IMG/VR virus record: IMGVR_UViG_3300045961_000282
Span: 142,258 to 206,257 of that record
Length of the DNA: 64,000 nucleotides
Direction: 5' to 3' (one strand)
From: a virus
Made by a program: the position numbers and the translations under genes. Below are positions 45,678-54,111 of the stretch, piece after piece. The notes beneath the pieces were generated by a model. The model ran no database searches, was not told where the DNA came from, and worked only from the letters and a program-made list of their open reading frames with translations. Position 1 is the first letter of the stretch. Every line of letters begins with the position of its first letter.

Positions 45678-46031
45678 ATGAGCACGATGAGCATCGAGTC
45701 CGAGGGCCGCATGTGGGTCCACGCCGAACTGCCCGAGGGCGTCGCGGGACGACCGGGCTACCAACTCGGCTGCCGCTGCGGCGACTGCGTGGAGGCCAAC
45801 CGGGCCTACATGCGGGAGTACCGCGCTCGGATGCAGCACACCAAGCAGCGCTCCGATGGCACGGCTGAGTACCACTCGCACAAGGGCCAGCCCTCCAAGC
45901 GCACGGCCCGCAGGTGGGGCTGCACGCACTCGCAGTGCCTCGCCAAGGCGGGCCTGCGCCTGAACGACGAGGGCGTCGTGGTCGATGCCGTGACCGGCGT
46001 GGTCGATGCCCACTTCGGTGAGGCGGCGTGA
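45678..46031 (+). CDS. Basic Cys/His protein, 117 aa
   Basis: MSTMSIESEGRMWVHAELPE, then YQLGCRCGDCVEANRAYMRE and TARRWGCTHSQCLAKAGLRL. The LGCRCGDC module is shared with the protein at 10742 and is common in actinophage DNA-binding proteins. GAAAGGGGAACGAC before ATG. Probably nucleic-acid binding. Confidence 0.85.
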   Translation: MSTMSIESEGRMWVHAELPEGVAGRPGYQLGCRCGDCVEANRAYMREYRARMQHTKQRSDGTAEYHSHKGQPSKRTARRWGCTHSQCLAKAGLRLNDEGVVVDAVTGVVDAHFGEAA

Positions 46032-46375
46032 TCACGGCGGTCGCGTGGCGGCAGGTGCGCATGGCGCTGGTGGATGACCACATCCTGTTCGGCACGCGGG
46101 TGATCCGTGCGCACTACAAGGGCGGCTCCGCAGTCTGGCGCTTCCTCGTCCACGACTTCGGCACCCCCGAGGAAGCGCGGCGGTACGCAGTCGAGTGCAC
46201 GGCCACCCTCGAACGGGAGGGCGCGACTCTGGTCCCCCCGGTCGCGTTCGGCCTACGCCGCGCAGACGAGGAACGACTGAGCGCCTTGGCCACGGAGGTC
46301 TGGGTCCCTTGCGCGGACGACAGCCCCGAGGTCGCGGCGATCACCCGCGTGCTGAGCAAGGGCAAGAAACTCTGA
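46028..46375 (+). CDS. Hypothetical protein, 115 aa
   Basis: GTG start in the upstream stop. MITAVAWRQVRMALVDDHIL, then RAHYKGGSAVWRFLVHDFGT, EEARRYAVECTATLEREGAT and RVLSKGKKL. Basic C-terminus. Confidence 0.85.
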   Translation: MITAVAWRQVRMALVDDHILFGTRVIRAHYKGGSAVWRFLVHDFGTPEEARRYAVECTATLEREGATLVPPVAFGLRRADEERLSALATEVWVPCADDSPEVAAITRVLSKGKKL

Positions 46376-46376
46376 T

Positions 46377-46406
46377 TTGACCTGAGCCACGTCTAGGGCT
46401 TATGGT
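46377..46406 (+). promoter_or_regulatory. Promoter
   Basis: TTGACC, 18-bp spacer, TATGGT, then ACCAACACCACAACTACGAA leader. Confidence 0.75.
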
Positions 46407-46444
46407 TCTACCAACACCACAACTACGAACGAAGGGAGCACGAC

Positions 46445-46801
46445 ATGAGCACCATCGCTTACGGATGGGAACTGACCGCCCCGAGCACATCGGGTGGCAA
46501 GGTCTACCAGATCACGGTGATCGACAACATCATCGTCACGGGCTGGGGATCGACCAGCACCACCACGCGCCAGTTCATGGTCGAGGCGCACGTCGATTCC
46601 CAGTGGGCCAGCCGCTGGGCTGTGGAGCGCACCGCCGAGAAGGAGTCGCGCGGCTACTCGCTGACCACCCCGCCGCACGCCCATGAGATCGACCCGGCGA
46701 TGCTGGGCGAACTGCGGCGTATGGTTGGCCACCGCGGCGCCAGCGCCCGGCTCCAACAGGCGTTCAACCTGCTGATCCAGCACGGACGCACGGCAGCCTG
46801 A
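46445..46801 (+). CDS. Hypothetical protein, 118 aa
   Basis: MSTIAYGWELTAPSTSGGKV, YQITVIDNIIVTGWGSTSTT, RQFMVEAHVDSQWASRWAVE and RLQQAFNLLIQHGRTAA. A WGR-like order (DN..I..WG....RQF) suggests a small beta domain that may bind nucleic acid; this is tentative. Confidence 0.8.
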   Translation: MSTIAYGWELTAPSTSGGKVYQITVIDNIIVTGWGSTSTTTRQFMVEAHVDSQWASRWAVERTAEKESRGYSLTTPPHAHEIDPAMLGELRRMVGHRGASARLQQAFNLLIQHGRTAA

Positions 46802-46818
46802 GCACGAACCAAACGGAT

Positions 46819-46848
46819 TTGACCCGTGTCAGAGCGGGATGCTATGCT
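46819..46848 (+). promoter_or_regulatory. Promoter
   Basis: TTGACC, 18-bp spacer, TATGCT. Confidence 0.75.
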
Positions 46849-46904
46849 TCTGGCACAACGAACAACCGAACACAATGACCACCACTACGGAAAGGATCAC
46901 CACC

Positions 46905-47861
46905 ATGCCCACCACCACCCCCACCACCCCCGGCGCGCAGACCGTTGCCGATGCCCTGTCCCGCTTCACGGCGGGCACCATGACCCCCCCGGCTGCTGCG
47001 GCTGCCGCGACCCCCACGACCCCCCCGGTCGCCACTGGCTCGCGCATCTCGTTCCCCCGCCCGAACGGCGAGGCGTACTACCCGCGCATCGTGGACGGCT
47101 CCACGCACGACGTGGCGCTGCTGCGCTCGGCGCGCGGCTCGGTGCTGACCGACAACCTGTACGTCCTGCTCTACGGCGAGCCGGGCACGGGCAAGACGGC
47201 TGCCTTTGAGGCGGCGTTCCCCGATGGCCTCACGCTGTCCGGTGACGGCGACACGACCACCGACGACTTCGTGGGGTCGTGGGTCCAGAACCCTGACGGC
47301 ACCTACGAGTGGGTCGACGGCCCGCTCATCATCGCGATGGAGAACGGCCTGCCGTTCCTCATTGACGAGGTTGCCCTGATCGACACGAAGGTCATGGCCC
47401 TCGTCTACTCCGCGATGGACGGGCGCGGCGAGATTCGCATCAAGGCCAACCCGGCGCGCGGCATCATCAAGGCGCAGCCCGGCTTCTACGTCGTCGGTGC
47501 CTGCAACCCGAACGCCCCCGGCGCTCGCATGTCCGAGGCGCTCACGTCGCGGTTCAGCCTGCACATCGAAGCCACCACGGACTACGACCTTGCCAAGGCA
47601 ATCGGCGTCCCGGCCAAGGCGATCACGGTCGCGAAGAACCTCGACTCCAAGCGGTCGTCGGGCGAGGTCGCGTGGGCGCCCCAGATGCGCGAGTTGCTCG
47701 CCTTCAAGCGCACGTCCGAGCGGTTCAGCGTCGGCATGGCCGTGGCGAACCTGATCGGCATTGCCCCCGAGGACGACCGGGCAATCGTGGCCGACGTGGT
47801 GAGCCGTGCCTTCGGCGCGGCAGTCGCTAACCTGCGGCAGGGCGCAGCGGCCACGGCCTGA
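46905..47861 (+). CDS. MoxR/CobS-like AAA+ ATPase
   Basis: 318 residues. Low-complexity Thr/Pro/Ala start, then Walker A LLYGEPGTGKTAAF (residues 91-98), Walker B PFLIDEVALID (about 151-160), sensor VVGACNPNAPGAR and an arginine-finger region LTSRFSLHI. Such ATPases work with VWA-domain partners as chaperones or metal inserters; a VWA protein is encoded at 48804, three genes on. GAAAGGATCACCACC before ATG. Confidence 0.92.
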   Translation: MPTTTPTTPGAQTVADALSRFTAGTMTPPAAAAAATPTTPPVATGSRISFPRPNGEAYYPRIVDGSTHDVALLRSARGSVLTDNLYVLLYGEPGTGKTAAFEAAFPDGLTLSGDGDTTTDDFVGSWVQNPDGTYEWVDGPLIIAMENGLPFLIDEVALIDTKVMALVYSAMDGRGEIRIKANPARGIIKAQPGFYVVGACNPNAPGARMSEALTSRFSLHIEATTDYDLAKAIGVPAKAITVAKNLDSKRSSGEVAWAPQMRELLAFKRTSERFSVGMAVANLIGIAPEDDRAIVADVVSRAFGAAVANLRQGAAATA

Positions 47862-47866
47862 CCCTC

Positions 47867-47914
47867 CCGTGGCCGGGAGCAGATTTGACTCCCGGCCACG
47901 GTGGGGCGTATGCT
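47867..47914 (+). promoter_or_regulatory. Hairpin-embedded promoter
   Basis: CCGTGGCCGGGAG / CTCCCGGCCACGG perfect 13-bp arms with TTGACT at the loop/3'-arm junction, 18-bp spacer, TATGCT. Confidence 0.8.
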
Positions 47915-47961
47915 TTTGACACGAACCAAACACCACTACTACGAACACGAAAGGACACCCC

Positions 47962-48321
47962 ATGACAGACAAGGCAGTGTGCTGGGAACTCCAGTCCAGC
48001 AGCGACTCCATCCACGGCCTGCGCGTGCTGCTCGTCGGCACGTTCGTCGGCACGCAGTTGCTCAGTAGCGAGAACGAGCGGCCCCGCTGGTCGTTCCGCG
48101 AGTACGCAACCGTGACCGGCGCAGGCGAAGCCGCCGTCGAGTTCACGCAGAACTTTGAGCGCGACCACGGGGGCCGACTGGTGATCCCGCCCGGCGAGAT
48201 TCTGGTCCACCCCTCCGAGGTCGCCAACCTGCACAGCCACGGGCCGATCCCGCCCTCGCTGCGCGCTCGGGTGTTCACGTCCTTGCAGCGGCGCGACCCC
48301 CGGGAAGGGGGTGCGTCGTGA
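47962..48321 (+). CDS. Hypothetical protein, 119 aa
   Basis: MTDKAVCWELQSSSDSIHGL, then LLVGTFVGTQLLSSENERPR, NFERDHGGRLVIPPGEILVH and SEVANLHSHGPIPPSLRARV. Between the MoxR ATPase and its VWA partner, so possibly an accessory of that system. Overlaps the next gene. Confidence 0.85.
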   Translation: MTDKAVCWELQSSSDSIHGLRVLLVGTFVGTQLLSSENERPRWSFREYATVTGAGEAAVEFTQNFERDHGGRLVIPPGEILVHPSEVANLHSHGPIPPSLRARVFTSLQRRDPREGGAS

Positions 48322-48668
48322 GCAAGCCCAAGCCCAATCAGGGCCTCGCGTGGAGCATCGCCTGCGACAACGACCTTGAGGTTGTGATCGTCGTGGCGGG
48401 CAAGTGCATCCTGCTCAACTCCAAGGAGTCCTCGGGCACCGCCCCGTGGCGACTCGGGTACTACCCCGACTCCGACGAGGCGCACCTGCGGGCGGTCGAG
48501 ATGACCGGCTCGTATGAGCGCCTTCGGGCGGGCAAGGTGAGCCAGCCCGTCATGGTGACCCTGCCCGAGAAGAAGTGGGTCGCCACCGTCGAGTCGGGCA
48601 CCGTGGACGATCAGGTGATCGAAGCCGTCCTGCGGGCTCTGACCCGTGTGGATTTGACGGACGACTGA
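48318..48668 (+). CDS. Hypothetical protein, 116 aa
   Basis: GTG start in the upstream stop. MSKPKPNQGLAWSIACDNDL, EVVIVVAGKCILLNSKESSG and VDDQVIEAVLRALTRVDLTD. A beta-rich front and helical end. Also between ATPase and VWA genes. Confidence 0.85.
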   Translation: MSKPKPNQGLAWSIACDNDLEVVIVVAGKCILLNSKESSGTAPWRLGYYPDSDEAHLRAVEMTGSYERLRAGKVSQPVMVTLPEKKWVATVESGTVDDQVIEAVLRALTRVDLTDD

Positions 48669-48684
48669 CACCGTGCCTATACTT
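48655..48684 (+). promoter_or_regulatory. Promoter, upstream of the pair
   Basis: TTGACG, 18-bp spacer, TATACT; its transcript would soon enter the hairpin at 48710-48743. Confidence 0.6.
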
Positions 48685-48709
48685 GAGGCACAGAACGACG
48701 CAGCAACCT

Positions 48710-48761
48710 GACTGGGGTCCGATCCCCCGATTTGACCCCAGTCGGGTTCTGTGCCTAAGAT
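48710..48761 (+). promoter_or_regulatory. Hairpin-embedded promoter
   Basis: GACTGGGGTC / GACCCCAGTC perfect arms, TTGACC (48732-48737) overlapping the start of the 3' arm, 18-bp spacer, TAAGAT. Confidence 0.75.
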
Positions 48762-48803
48762 AGTCACCACAAGCACCACCACCACCACGAAAGGAGAACG
48801 ACA

Positions 48804-50648
48804 ATGACCTACAACCCCCGCAACCTCGCCTCATGGTGGGCGTCGATGCAGAAGGCCGATGCCCGCGAGTGGGTTCGCGTGTCGGCTGAGACTGGCGACT
48901 TCCTGCGCACCCTGTCGGGCCGCGAGGACCTGCTCGCCGTGGTCGAGCCGGGCATCTGTGCCGACAAGGGCGCGCCCGCCGTCTACCTGCCCGAGAAGGC
49001 CCACGTCGAGGTCAACCCCGACAAGTGCGCCACTGGGATCGCCCCCGCCGATATCTCCATGACCACTGAGGTCGCTCGGCTGCGGCACCCCGCCCTGACC
49101 GGCGCGTCGGTGCATGAGGGCGCTCACGCGATGGTGTCCCAGTGGGAACTCGACCAGACCCCCGCGCGCCGCCGCGTGGTGCAGGCTGCCCTGCTGTTGG
49201 AGGAATCCCGCGCCGAGAAGCACATGGTCGAGTCCAACCCCGAGACTCGGGTGTTCCTGCGGGCCGCGTTCACCGATCTGGTCAACGCTTCGGGCGAGAT
49301 GCCCGAGGACGTGCACGGCGCGGCGCACCTTGCCGCCCTGTCGCTGGGCCGGGCCGACGCAGGCGTGCTCGACCACGCCGAGGTCGCAGACCTTCGGGCC
49401 GACCTTGTGGCCATTCTGGGCGAGGACCTGCTCGACTCCCTGCGGGCCGTGTGGCTCGACGCGCACGCCCTGCGTGACCACCGCGACAAGGAGGCGATGG
49501 AGGCGCTGGGCCAGCGCTGGATCGACCTGCTGCCCGAGCCTGAGGCCGAGAGCGCCGAGGGCGGGATCACCGTGATCGTCTGCGGAATGCCTTCCTCCGG
49601 TGGCTCTGGCGGCGGCGAGGGTTCCGAGGACGAGTCCGAGGGCTCTGGCTCTGGCGACTCCGAGGGTTCCGAGGGGTCCGAGGGCAAGGGGTCCGGTTCG
49701 CTGGGCCGCTTGGCCGAGGCCGTGGCCGCTGCCGCCGAGGCCGAGGCTGAGGCGCAGGTGGACGGGGCCAAGGTCCGCGACGAGGCCGAGCGCCGCGCCG
49801 TGGCTGCCAAGTCCGACCGCGAGGCGTCCAAGGCCGCTGAGAAGGTGTTCAGCGACGAGATTGGCCACGGCCACGGCTACGGCTACGGGGAGGGCGTCAA
49901 GGGGTCCGAGGCTCCGTCTGTCAAGGTTCGCGCGACGGCCAACCGGCTCGCCCGCGCGATCCAGAAGGCGCAGTTCCGCGACCGCTCCAAGACCGTGCTC
50001 TCTGCGTCCGTCCCGCCCGGTCGGCTCAAGTCGTCGGCGGCAGTGAGGCGCAGCGCGCAGCAGTCGCAGGGCATCCCCGTCACGGCTGAGCCGTGGCGCC
50101 AGACCGTGCGCAAGCACGTCGATCAGCCCCCGGTGACGGTCGGCATCATGGTCGATATCAGCGGGTCGATGCGCTGGGCCGAGCAGCCCGTCGCGGAACT
50201 CGCGTGGTCCATCGCCCACGCCGTGAACCGGAACGAGGGCACCACGGCGACGGTGGCCTACGGCGAGCGCGTGCACGCCGTGACCAAGCCGGGCGAGTCC
50301 CCGAAGGCGATGCGCACGTTCGATGCGTCGGGCGGCACCGAGGAAGTCGCCGGGGCGCTCAAGGCCCTCGACGGCGGGCTGCACCTGACCAACGGGCGCG
50401 GCGTGCGGATGCTGGTCAACGTCAGCGACGGCCAGTACACGCACTCGCAGCGCGAGAAGGCAACGGCGATCCTGCGGCGCATGACGGCCAACGGCGTCAA
50501 GGTGCTCTGGATCGACGCTGACGGCGGCGGCTGGGCGGGGACCACCCCCATCACGATGCCCGGCGTGACGACCGTCAAGGTCAAGCGCGGGGCCGATCTG
50601 GCCGACGTGCTCGCCCCCGCGATCACCAAGGCGCTGTCCGAGGCGTGA
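48804..50648 (+). CDS. VWA protein with zincin-like N-terminus (MoxR partner)
   Basis: 614 residues. Residues 100-110 read TGASVHEGAHAM, an HExxH metalloprotease-type motif, followed by LLLEESRAEKHM where a third ligand could lie. An acidic Ser/Gly linker (about 255-300) and a charged helix lead to a C-terminal VWA domain with MIDAS motif VGIMVDISGSMRWAEQ and later RMLVNVSDGQYTHSQ and LWIDADGGG. Comparable to CobT or ViaA-type partners of MoxR ATPases. GAAAGGAGAACGACA before ATG. Confidence 0.88.
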   Translation: MTYNPRNLASWWASMQKADAREWVRVSAETGDFLRTLSGREDLLAVVEPGICADKGAPAVYLPEKAHVEVNPDKCATGIAPADISMTTEVARLRHPALTGASVHEGAHAMVSQWELDQTPARRRVVQAALLLEESRAEKHMVESNPETRVFLRAAFTDLVNASGEMPEDVHGAAHLAALSLGRADAGVLDHAEVADLRADLVAILGEDLLDSLRAVWLDAHALRDHRDKEAMEALGQRWIDLLPEPEAESAEGGITVIVCGMPSSGGSGGGEGSEDESEGSGSGDSEGSEGSEGKGSGSLGRLAEAVAAAAEAEAEAQVDGAKVRDEAERRAVAAKSDREASKAAEKVFSDEIGHGHGYGYGEGVKGSEAPSVKVRATANRLARAIQKAQFRDRSKTVLSASVPPGRLKSSAAVRRSAQQSQGIPVTAEPWRQTVRKHVDQPPVTVGIMVDISGSMRWAEQPVAELAWSIAHAVNRNEGTTATVAYGERVHAVTKPGESPKAMRTFDASGGTEEVAGALKALDGGLHLTNGRGVRMLVNVSDGQYTHSQREKATAILRRMTANGVKVLWIDADGGGWAGTTPITMPGVTTVKVKRGADLADVLAPAITKALSEA

Positions 50649-50651
50649 CCC

Positions 50652-50696
50652 GCACGGGGGCCGGATTCGACAAGAGTCCGGCCCCCGTGCTAACCT
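50652..50696 (+). promoter_or_regulatory. Hairpin-embedded promoter
   Basis: GCACGGGGGCCGGA / TCCGGCCCCCGTGC perfect 14-bp arms, TCGACA in the loop, TAACCT directly after the 3' arm. Confidence 0.8.
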
Positions 50697-50732
50697 TCTA
50701 CTACCACCAACACCAACGAAGGGAGAACCACC

Positions 50733-51140
50733 ATGGGCGTCTATGCCACCAACACCTACAACCTGACCATCCCCATGACCGAGGTCGGCAAGATCACCAG
50801 CGAGTTCCGCGACAAGGTGCGCGGCACGTGGTACGAACTGCCCGCCGAGTGGGAGGCCGACACCCCCGAGGCGCTGGTCGACATCATCACGCAGACCTTC
50901 GGGTGCGACGACAAGGCCGAGGGGCCGCGCATCGAAGGCGACAGCCTGATCCTGTGCGACTCCACCTTCGGCAAGGTCGGCGACACCGAGGCCCTGTGCG
51001 CGACCCTCGCCGAGCACGGCGTGACCGGCACCATCGAGTCCGAGGTCGATGGTGAGTTCTGGCTGACCTCCATCAGGGACGGCGGCTGGAACGACCACAA
51101 GGGCGTCGTGACCTACCCCACCTACGAGGCGTCGTCATGA
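50733..51140 (+). CDS. Hypothetical protein, 135 aa
   Basis: MGVYATNTYNLTIPMTEVGK, then GTWYELPAEWEADTPEALVD, LILCDSTFGKVGDTEALCAT and VDGEFWLTSIRDGGWNDHKG. Two-domain alpha/beta, acidic. GAAGGGAGAACCACC before ATG. Confidence 0.85.
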   Translation: MGVYATNTYNLTIPMTEVGKITSEFRDKVRGTWYELPAEWEADTPEALVDIITQTFGCDDKAEGPRIEGDSLILCDSTFGKVGDTEALCATLAEHGVTGTIESEVDGEFWLTSIRDGGWNDHKGVVTYPTYEASS

Positions 51141-51301
51141 TCTTGGTTGGTTTTTGCCAGACATGTCAGAAGGTCAAGAACGTTCGGGTCTCCAACGCCG
51201 GTATGGTTTCACTGGCCCGAGGCGGCGTCGCCGTCGGCCAGTGTCCTGCCTGTGCGGACGCCGAGCAACAGGCGCGCCGAGGGGGCCGACGTGCCCGCTG
51301 A
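51137..51301 (+). CDS. Small zinc-ribbon protein, 54 aa
   Basis: MILVGFCQTCQKVKNVRVSN, then VGQCPACADAEQQARRGGRR. CQTC and CPAC make a zinc ribbon with a basic tail. ATG overlaps the upstream TGA. Confidence 0.8.
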   Translation: MILVGFCQTCQKVKNVRVSNAGMVSLARGGVAVGQCPACADAEQQARRGGRRAR

Positions 51302-51509
51302 CAACCTGCGGGGCATCAACCCCAAGTCCAAGCGCGACATCCTCCGTAGGGCGCGCAGGGCAGGCGCCGAGGTCGTCCTGCGGCCCGGTGGCCACGTCAA
51401 GATCACCGGCCCCAACGGCATCGTCTTCACGGGCGGCACCAGTAGTTCGTGGGGCAAGGCCGAGCGGAATCTGGAGAACCAGATCCGAGCGGCTGGCATC
51501 GAGATTTGA
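51291..51509 (+). CDS. HicA-like small protein, 72 aa
   Basis: GTG start after GAGGGGGCCGAC. GINPKSKRDILRRARRAGAE, then GHVKITGPNGIVFTGGTSSS and KAERNLENQIRAAGIEI. The dsRBD-like order K-x-DILRRAxxxGxE...GHVKIxxPNG...RNxxxxIRxAGI, with the central His, matches HicA mRNA interferases. No HicB is next to it, so it may be a solitary RNase or RNA-binding protein. Confidence 0.7.
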   Translation: MPADNLRGINPKSKRDILRRARRAGAEVVLRPGGHVKITGPNGIVFTGGTSSSWGKAERNLENQIRAAGIEI

Positions 51510-51534
51510 CCGTTGCCCAGAGGCCTGATACGCT
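51506..51534 (+). promoter_or_regulatory. Promoter of the GHKL unit
   Basis: TTGACC, 17-bp spacer, TACGCT. Confidence 0.7.
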
Positions 51535-51539
51535 GAGCA

Positions 51540-51767
51540 CAGCACGACAACAACTGACATCTCGACAGCGCGGTCGGCGGGCGGAGAAAGTCTGTTACGC
51601 TGCGTGGCACGGATCAGATCTGTGCACTAGTGGGGCGCGAGTCCCATAGGAAGACCAAGGGCAGTACACCTTAGAGGGAGCCAAGTCTCCGCTCCGAAAG
51701 GCCTGCGGAAATCCGAAATCAGTCAGAGACACCCGTTTCTGATAGAGACCGAAAGGTTTACATCATC
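51540..51767 (+). promoter_or_regulatory. Long structured 5' leader
   Basis: About 230 nt without a gene. It contains the stem GCACGGA-TCAGA-TCTGTGC (about 51608-51626), GGGGCGCGAGTCCC, and ATCAG/CTGAT over CAGAGACACCCGTTT. TGTTACGCT at about 51592 may be a second -10 box. GACCGAAAGGTTTACATCAT precedes ATG. It could be a regulatory leader or a small RNA; not matched to a known class. Confidence 0.5.
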
Positions 51768-54044
51768 ATGAGCATTTCCGCAGCACTCCGCGATGCGGAG
51801 CCCTTCCTCTCTCCTAGCGAGGAAGACGACCTTGACGGCGGCGCCACTGCGACGTCATTCGCCCTGAACCGCACCTATGTGGACGGCGGCACCTTCCAGT
51901 GGGCCTATGAGTTGCTCCGCAACGTCGAGCAGTTGTTCGACCGCATGGTCGCTGCTGGCGAGGACACCTCCAAGGTCGGAATGTGGTTTGACCACGTGCA
52001 GATCGAGGTGCTGAACACCGAGGGCGACGTCATCGCCAAGCCGCTCCTGCGTCGCGTCTGGAACATCGGAACTCCGATGGACCCTGAGACAGAGTTGCTG
52101 AGGTACTACACGCGACTCAACCTCGGCGGCGGAACCAAACGCTGGAGCCCCGTCAACCTGAATGCCCCCTATGGCATGGGTTCCCGCGCGGCACTTCTGG
52201 GCTGGACCGACACCATGTTCGTCACCAGCGTGCCGGGCAAGGGATCCTTCGGCATCACCCTGCGTGGCGTGACCGACGAGAATGGCAACATCACCTACTC
52301 CCAGACTCGTCCCGTTCTCTACGACGAGGACGGCGGCTTCACCGTCTCGCTCTCTCCGATGGTCAAGTTGGCCCACGAGGATGATGACGTGTACTACCTG
52401 CGCTCCCATGGCGGTACGTCCATCGCCCTGACTGAGGACCTTCTCGACGAGCAAGTCCGGGAGCACGGTGGATTCACGCAGATCATGTTGGGCCGCGGGG
52501 ACTACACCAAGGACGTGTTTGTCGACACGACCCCTGCCAAGAAAGAGACCTCGGCGGGCATCATCCCTGCTATCTCTGACCGCTTCAGGATGGGCAAGTT
52601 CCCCGTCGTGGCGGAGACCATCTTTGAGCCTAAGGAGGGCCACAAGGGCGTCGCTCGCGAGTGGACCCTGTCCGACGGCACGAAGGTCCGCGGCAACCGC
52701 CGGGCGCTCAAGAAGTTTTCCGACTGGACTGACCGTGCGGAGCGGCTCAAGGATGTCCCGGTCGATGGCTACGGGACCAAGGTGACTCCGTACCTGCTGC
52801 CTGAGGACTATTGGCACACGGGTTCCTACACCAAGGAAGAGCGCGACGCGGAGGCGGCCAAGGACCCGAAGGCGGTGTTCGAGTACCGCTCGGACGGCAC
52901 CTACGGCAAGTTGAACGTGAAGGACATCGACACGATGCATCCGTTCAAGGGGCAGGGTCAGGTCGTTGTTGCCTTCAACTCCGAGTTGTACGCTGTCAAA
53001 GAGCCCGGCCTGCGTGGCCGTGCGAGCATCCTTTCTGCGTGGGGCATCCCGCAGGAGCGTGTCGCCCGCAGTGTGCTGCTGGTCATCACTCCGCCCGTGC
53101 TGGACAGCATCGAATCCGAGGATTGGGGCATCACTCAAAACGGGGCGCGGTCCAACATCACAGCGAAGAATGGCGAGAGCCTGCCGTTCAACTCATGGCA
53201 GGCTGAGTTCATCGAGTACTTCCCGAAGGAGATCGGCGATCGGCTGGCCGTGCGCCCACCATCGACGTCCAAGTTGATCGCCGAGGAGGACATCGCGAAG
53301 ATGGAGCAGCGCGTCTTTGGTGAGTCGACGTCCACGCCAAAGACCCCTGCTCGGATTGTCATCGACGAGAAGGGCAAGGTCGACGGGGAGCCCACCGATG
53401 GCACCATCGCGACCTCACAGGGCCACGGCAAGGGCAAGGGCAACGGGGGTGGGCCGTCCAGCGGTCCGAGCCAGACGGCAGTCGAGAAGACTGGTGGCGG
53501 GTTCAAGACGGCGCGCCGCCGCCCCAAGCGCCCCACCCCCCCGCAACCCGAGTTCCTGACTGGGCAGCAGTGGCGGGATGCGGGTTATGACGCCGACCTG
53601 TTCTGCGTGGTTTCCGAGGCGGGCCAGATGTTCACCATCGAGTTGAACGGCGCCCACCGCGTCATGGAGCGTCAGGTGAAGTACTTCTGGGACGACACTG
53701 TCCACGGACACTGGTCTGACGCGAAGCGCGCCAAGACCCGCGCGAAGATTCTTGTCGCTGCTGGCGGGAAGAGCACTCCCGGTGCGGACGAGAAGGCCAA
53801 GTTGGCGGCCATCGAGGAGATCGAGTACGTGTACCGCTTCGACGCTCTGGCCACCTTCATCGGCGCTCAGAGCGGCTACCTGAACGCAGATGGATCGGTC
53901 GATACGGTCGGGTTCATGAAGTTGTTCAGGGACGAGGAGGGTGACCCGACCAAGACCATGACGGTCAGCCTCGCCGCTATCCACCCGCAGGAAGAGGCCA
54001 TCAAGTCGCGCCTCAACTCGCTGGCCGGACGGTCCAGCATCTAG
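51768..54044 (+). CDS. Large GHKL-type ATPase-like protein
   Basis: 758 residues. The N-terminus resembles a GHKL ATP-binding fold: WAYELLRNVEQLFDRM as N box (E...N), VWNIGTPMDPETELL in the place of the DxGxG loop, and LNAPYGMGSRAALLGWTDTM as the Gly-rich lid with GxGxxAA. The middle is a long mixed region; about 530-590 is a Gly/Lys/Pro-rich linker (GHGKGKGNGGGPSSG, KTARRRPKRPTPPQPEF), then a C-terminal domain. MORC- or gyrase-like DNA remodelling is possible. Codon use is less GC3-biased than neighbours, suggesting separate origin. Confidence 0.7.
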   Translation: MSISAALRDAEPFLSPSEEDDLDGGATATSFALNRTYVDGGTFQWAYELLRNVEQLFDRMVAAGEDTSKVGMWFDHVQIEVLNTEGDVIAKPLLRRVWNIGTPMDPETELLRYYTRLNLGGGTKRWSPVNLNAPYGMGSRAALLGWTDTMFVTSVPGKGSFGITLRGVTDENGNITYSQTRPVLYDEDGGFTVSLSPMVKLAHEDDDVYYLRSHGGTSIALTEDLLDEQVREHGGFTQIMLGRGDYTKDVFVDTTPAKKETSAGIIPAISDRFRMGKFPVVAETIFEPKEGHKGVAREWTLSDGTKVRGNRRALKKFSDWTDRAERLKDVPVDGYGTKVTPYLLPEDYWHTGSYTKEERDAEAAKDPKAVFEYRSDGTYGKLNVKDIDTMHPFKGQGQVVVAFNSELYAVKEPGLRGRASILSAWGIPQERVARSVLLVITPPVLDSIESEDWGITQNGARSNITAKNGESLPFNSWQAEFIEYFPKEIGDRLAVRPPSTSKLIAEEDIAKMEQRVFGESTSTPKTPARIVIDEKGKVDGEPTDGTIATSQGHGKGKGNGGGPSSGPSQTAVEKTGGGFKTARRRPKRPTPPQPEFLTGQQWRDAGYDADLFCVVSEAGQMFTIELNGAHRVMERQVKYFWDDTVHGHWSDAKRAKTRAKILVAAGGKSTPGADEKAKLAAIEEIEYVYRFDALATFIGAQSGYLNADGSVDTVGFMKLFRDEEGDPTKTMTVSLAAIHPQEEAIKSRLNSLAGRSSI

Positions 54045-54058
54045 CAGTAGATGAGACA

Positions 54059-54090
54059 ATAGCCCCAGCCCTGTGATGGGCTGGGGCTAT
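54059..54090 (+). terminator. Terminator
   Basis: ATAGCCCCAGCCC / GGGCTGGGGCTAT perfect 13-bp arms. Confidence 0.85.
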
Positions 54091-54111
54091 TGTCCTTCCC
54101 GAGGAGCCACG

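Noticed and set aside
46842-51098. Very long antisense open frames (648 and 755 residues, minus strand) opposite the MoxR and VWA genes
   Set aside because: They are long only because GC-rich codon bias removes stops on the opposite strand. They lack ribosome sites, are low in complexity (Gly/Val/Arg/His), and overlap genes with clear motifs.
51600-51700. tRNA-like fold upstream of the GHKL gene
   Set aside because: A stem resembling a tRNA arm is present, but there is no matching acceptor stem, anticodon arm or TTCGA T loop.
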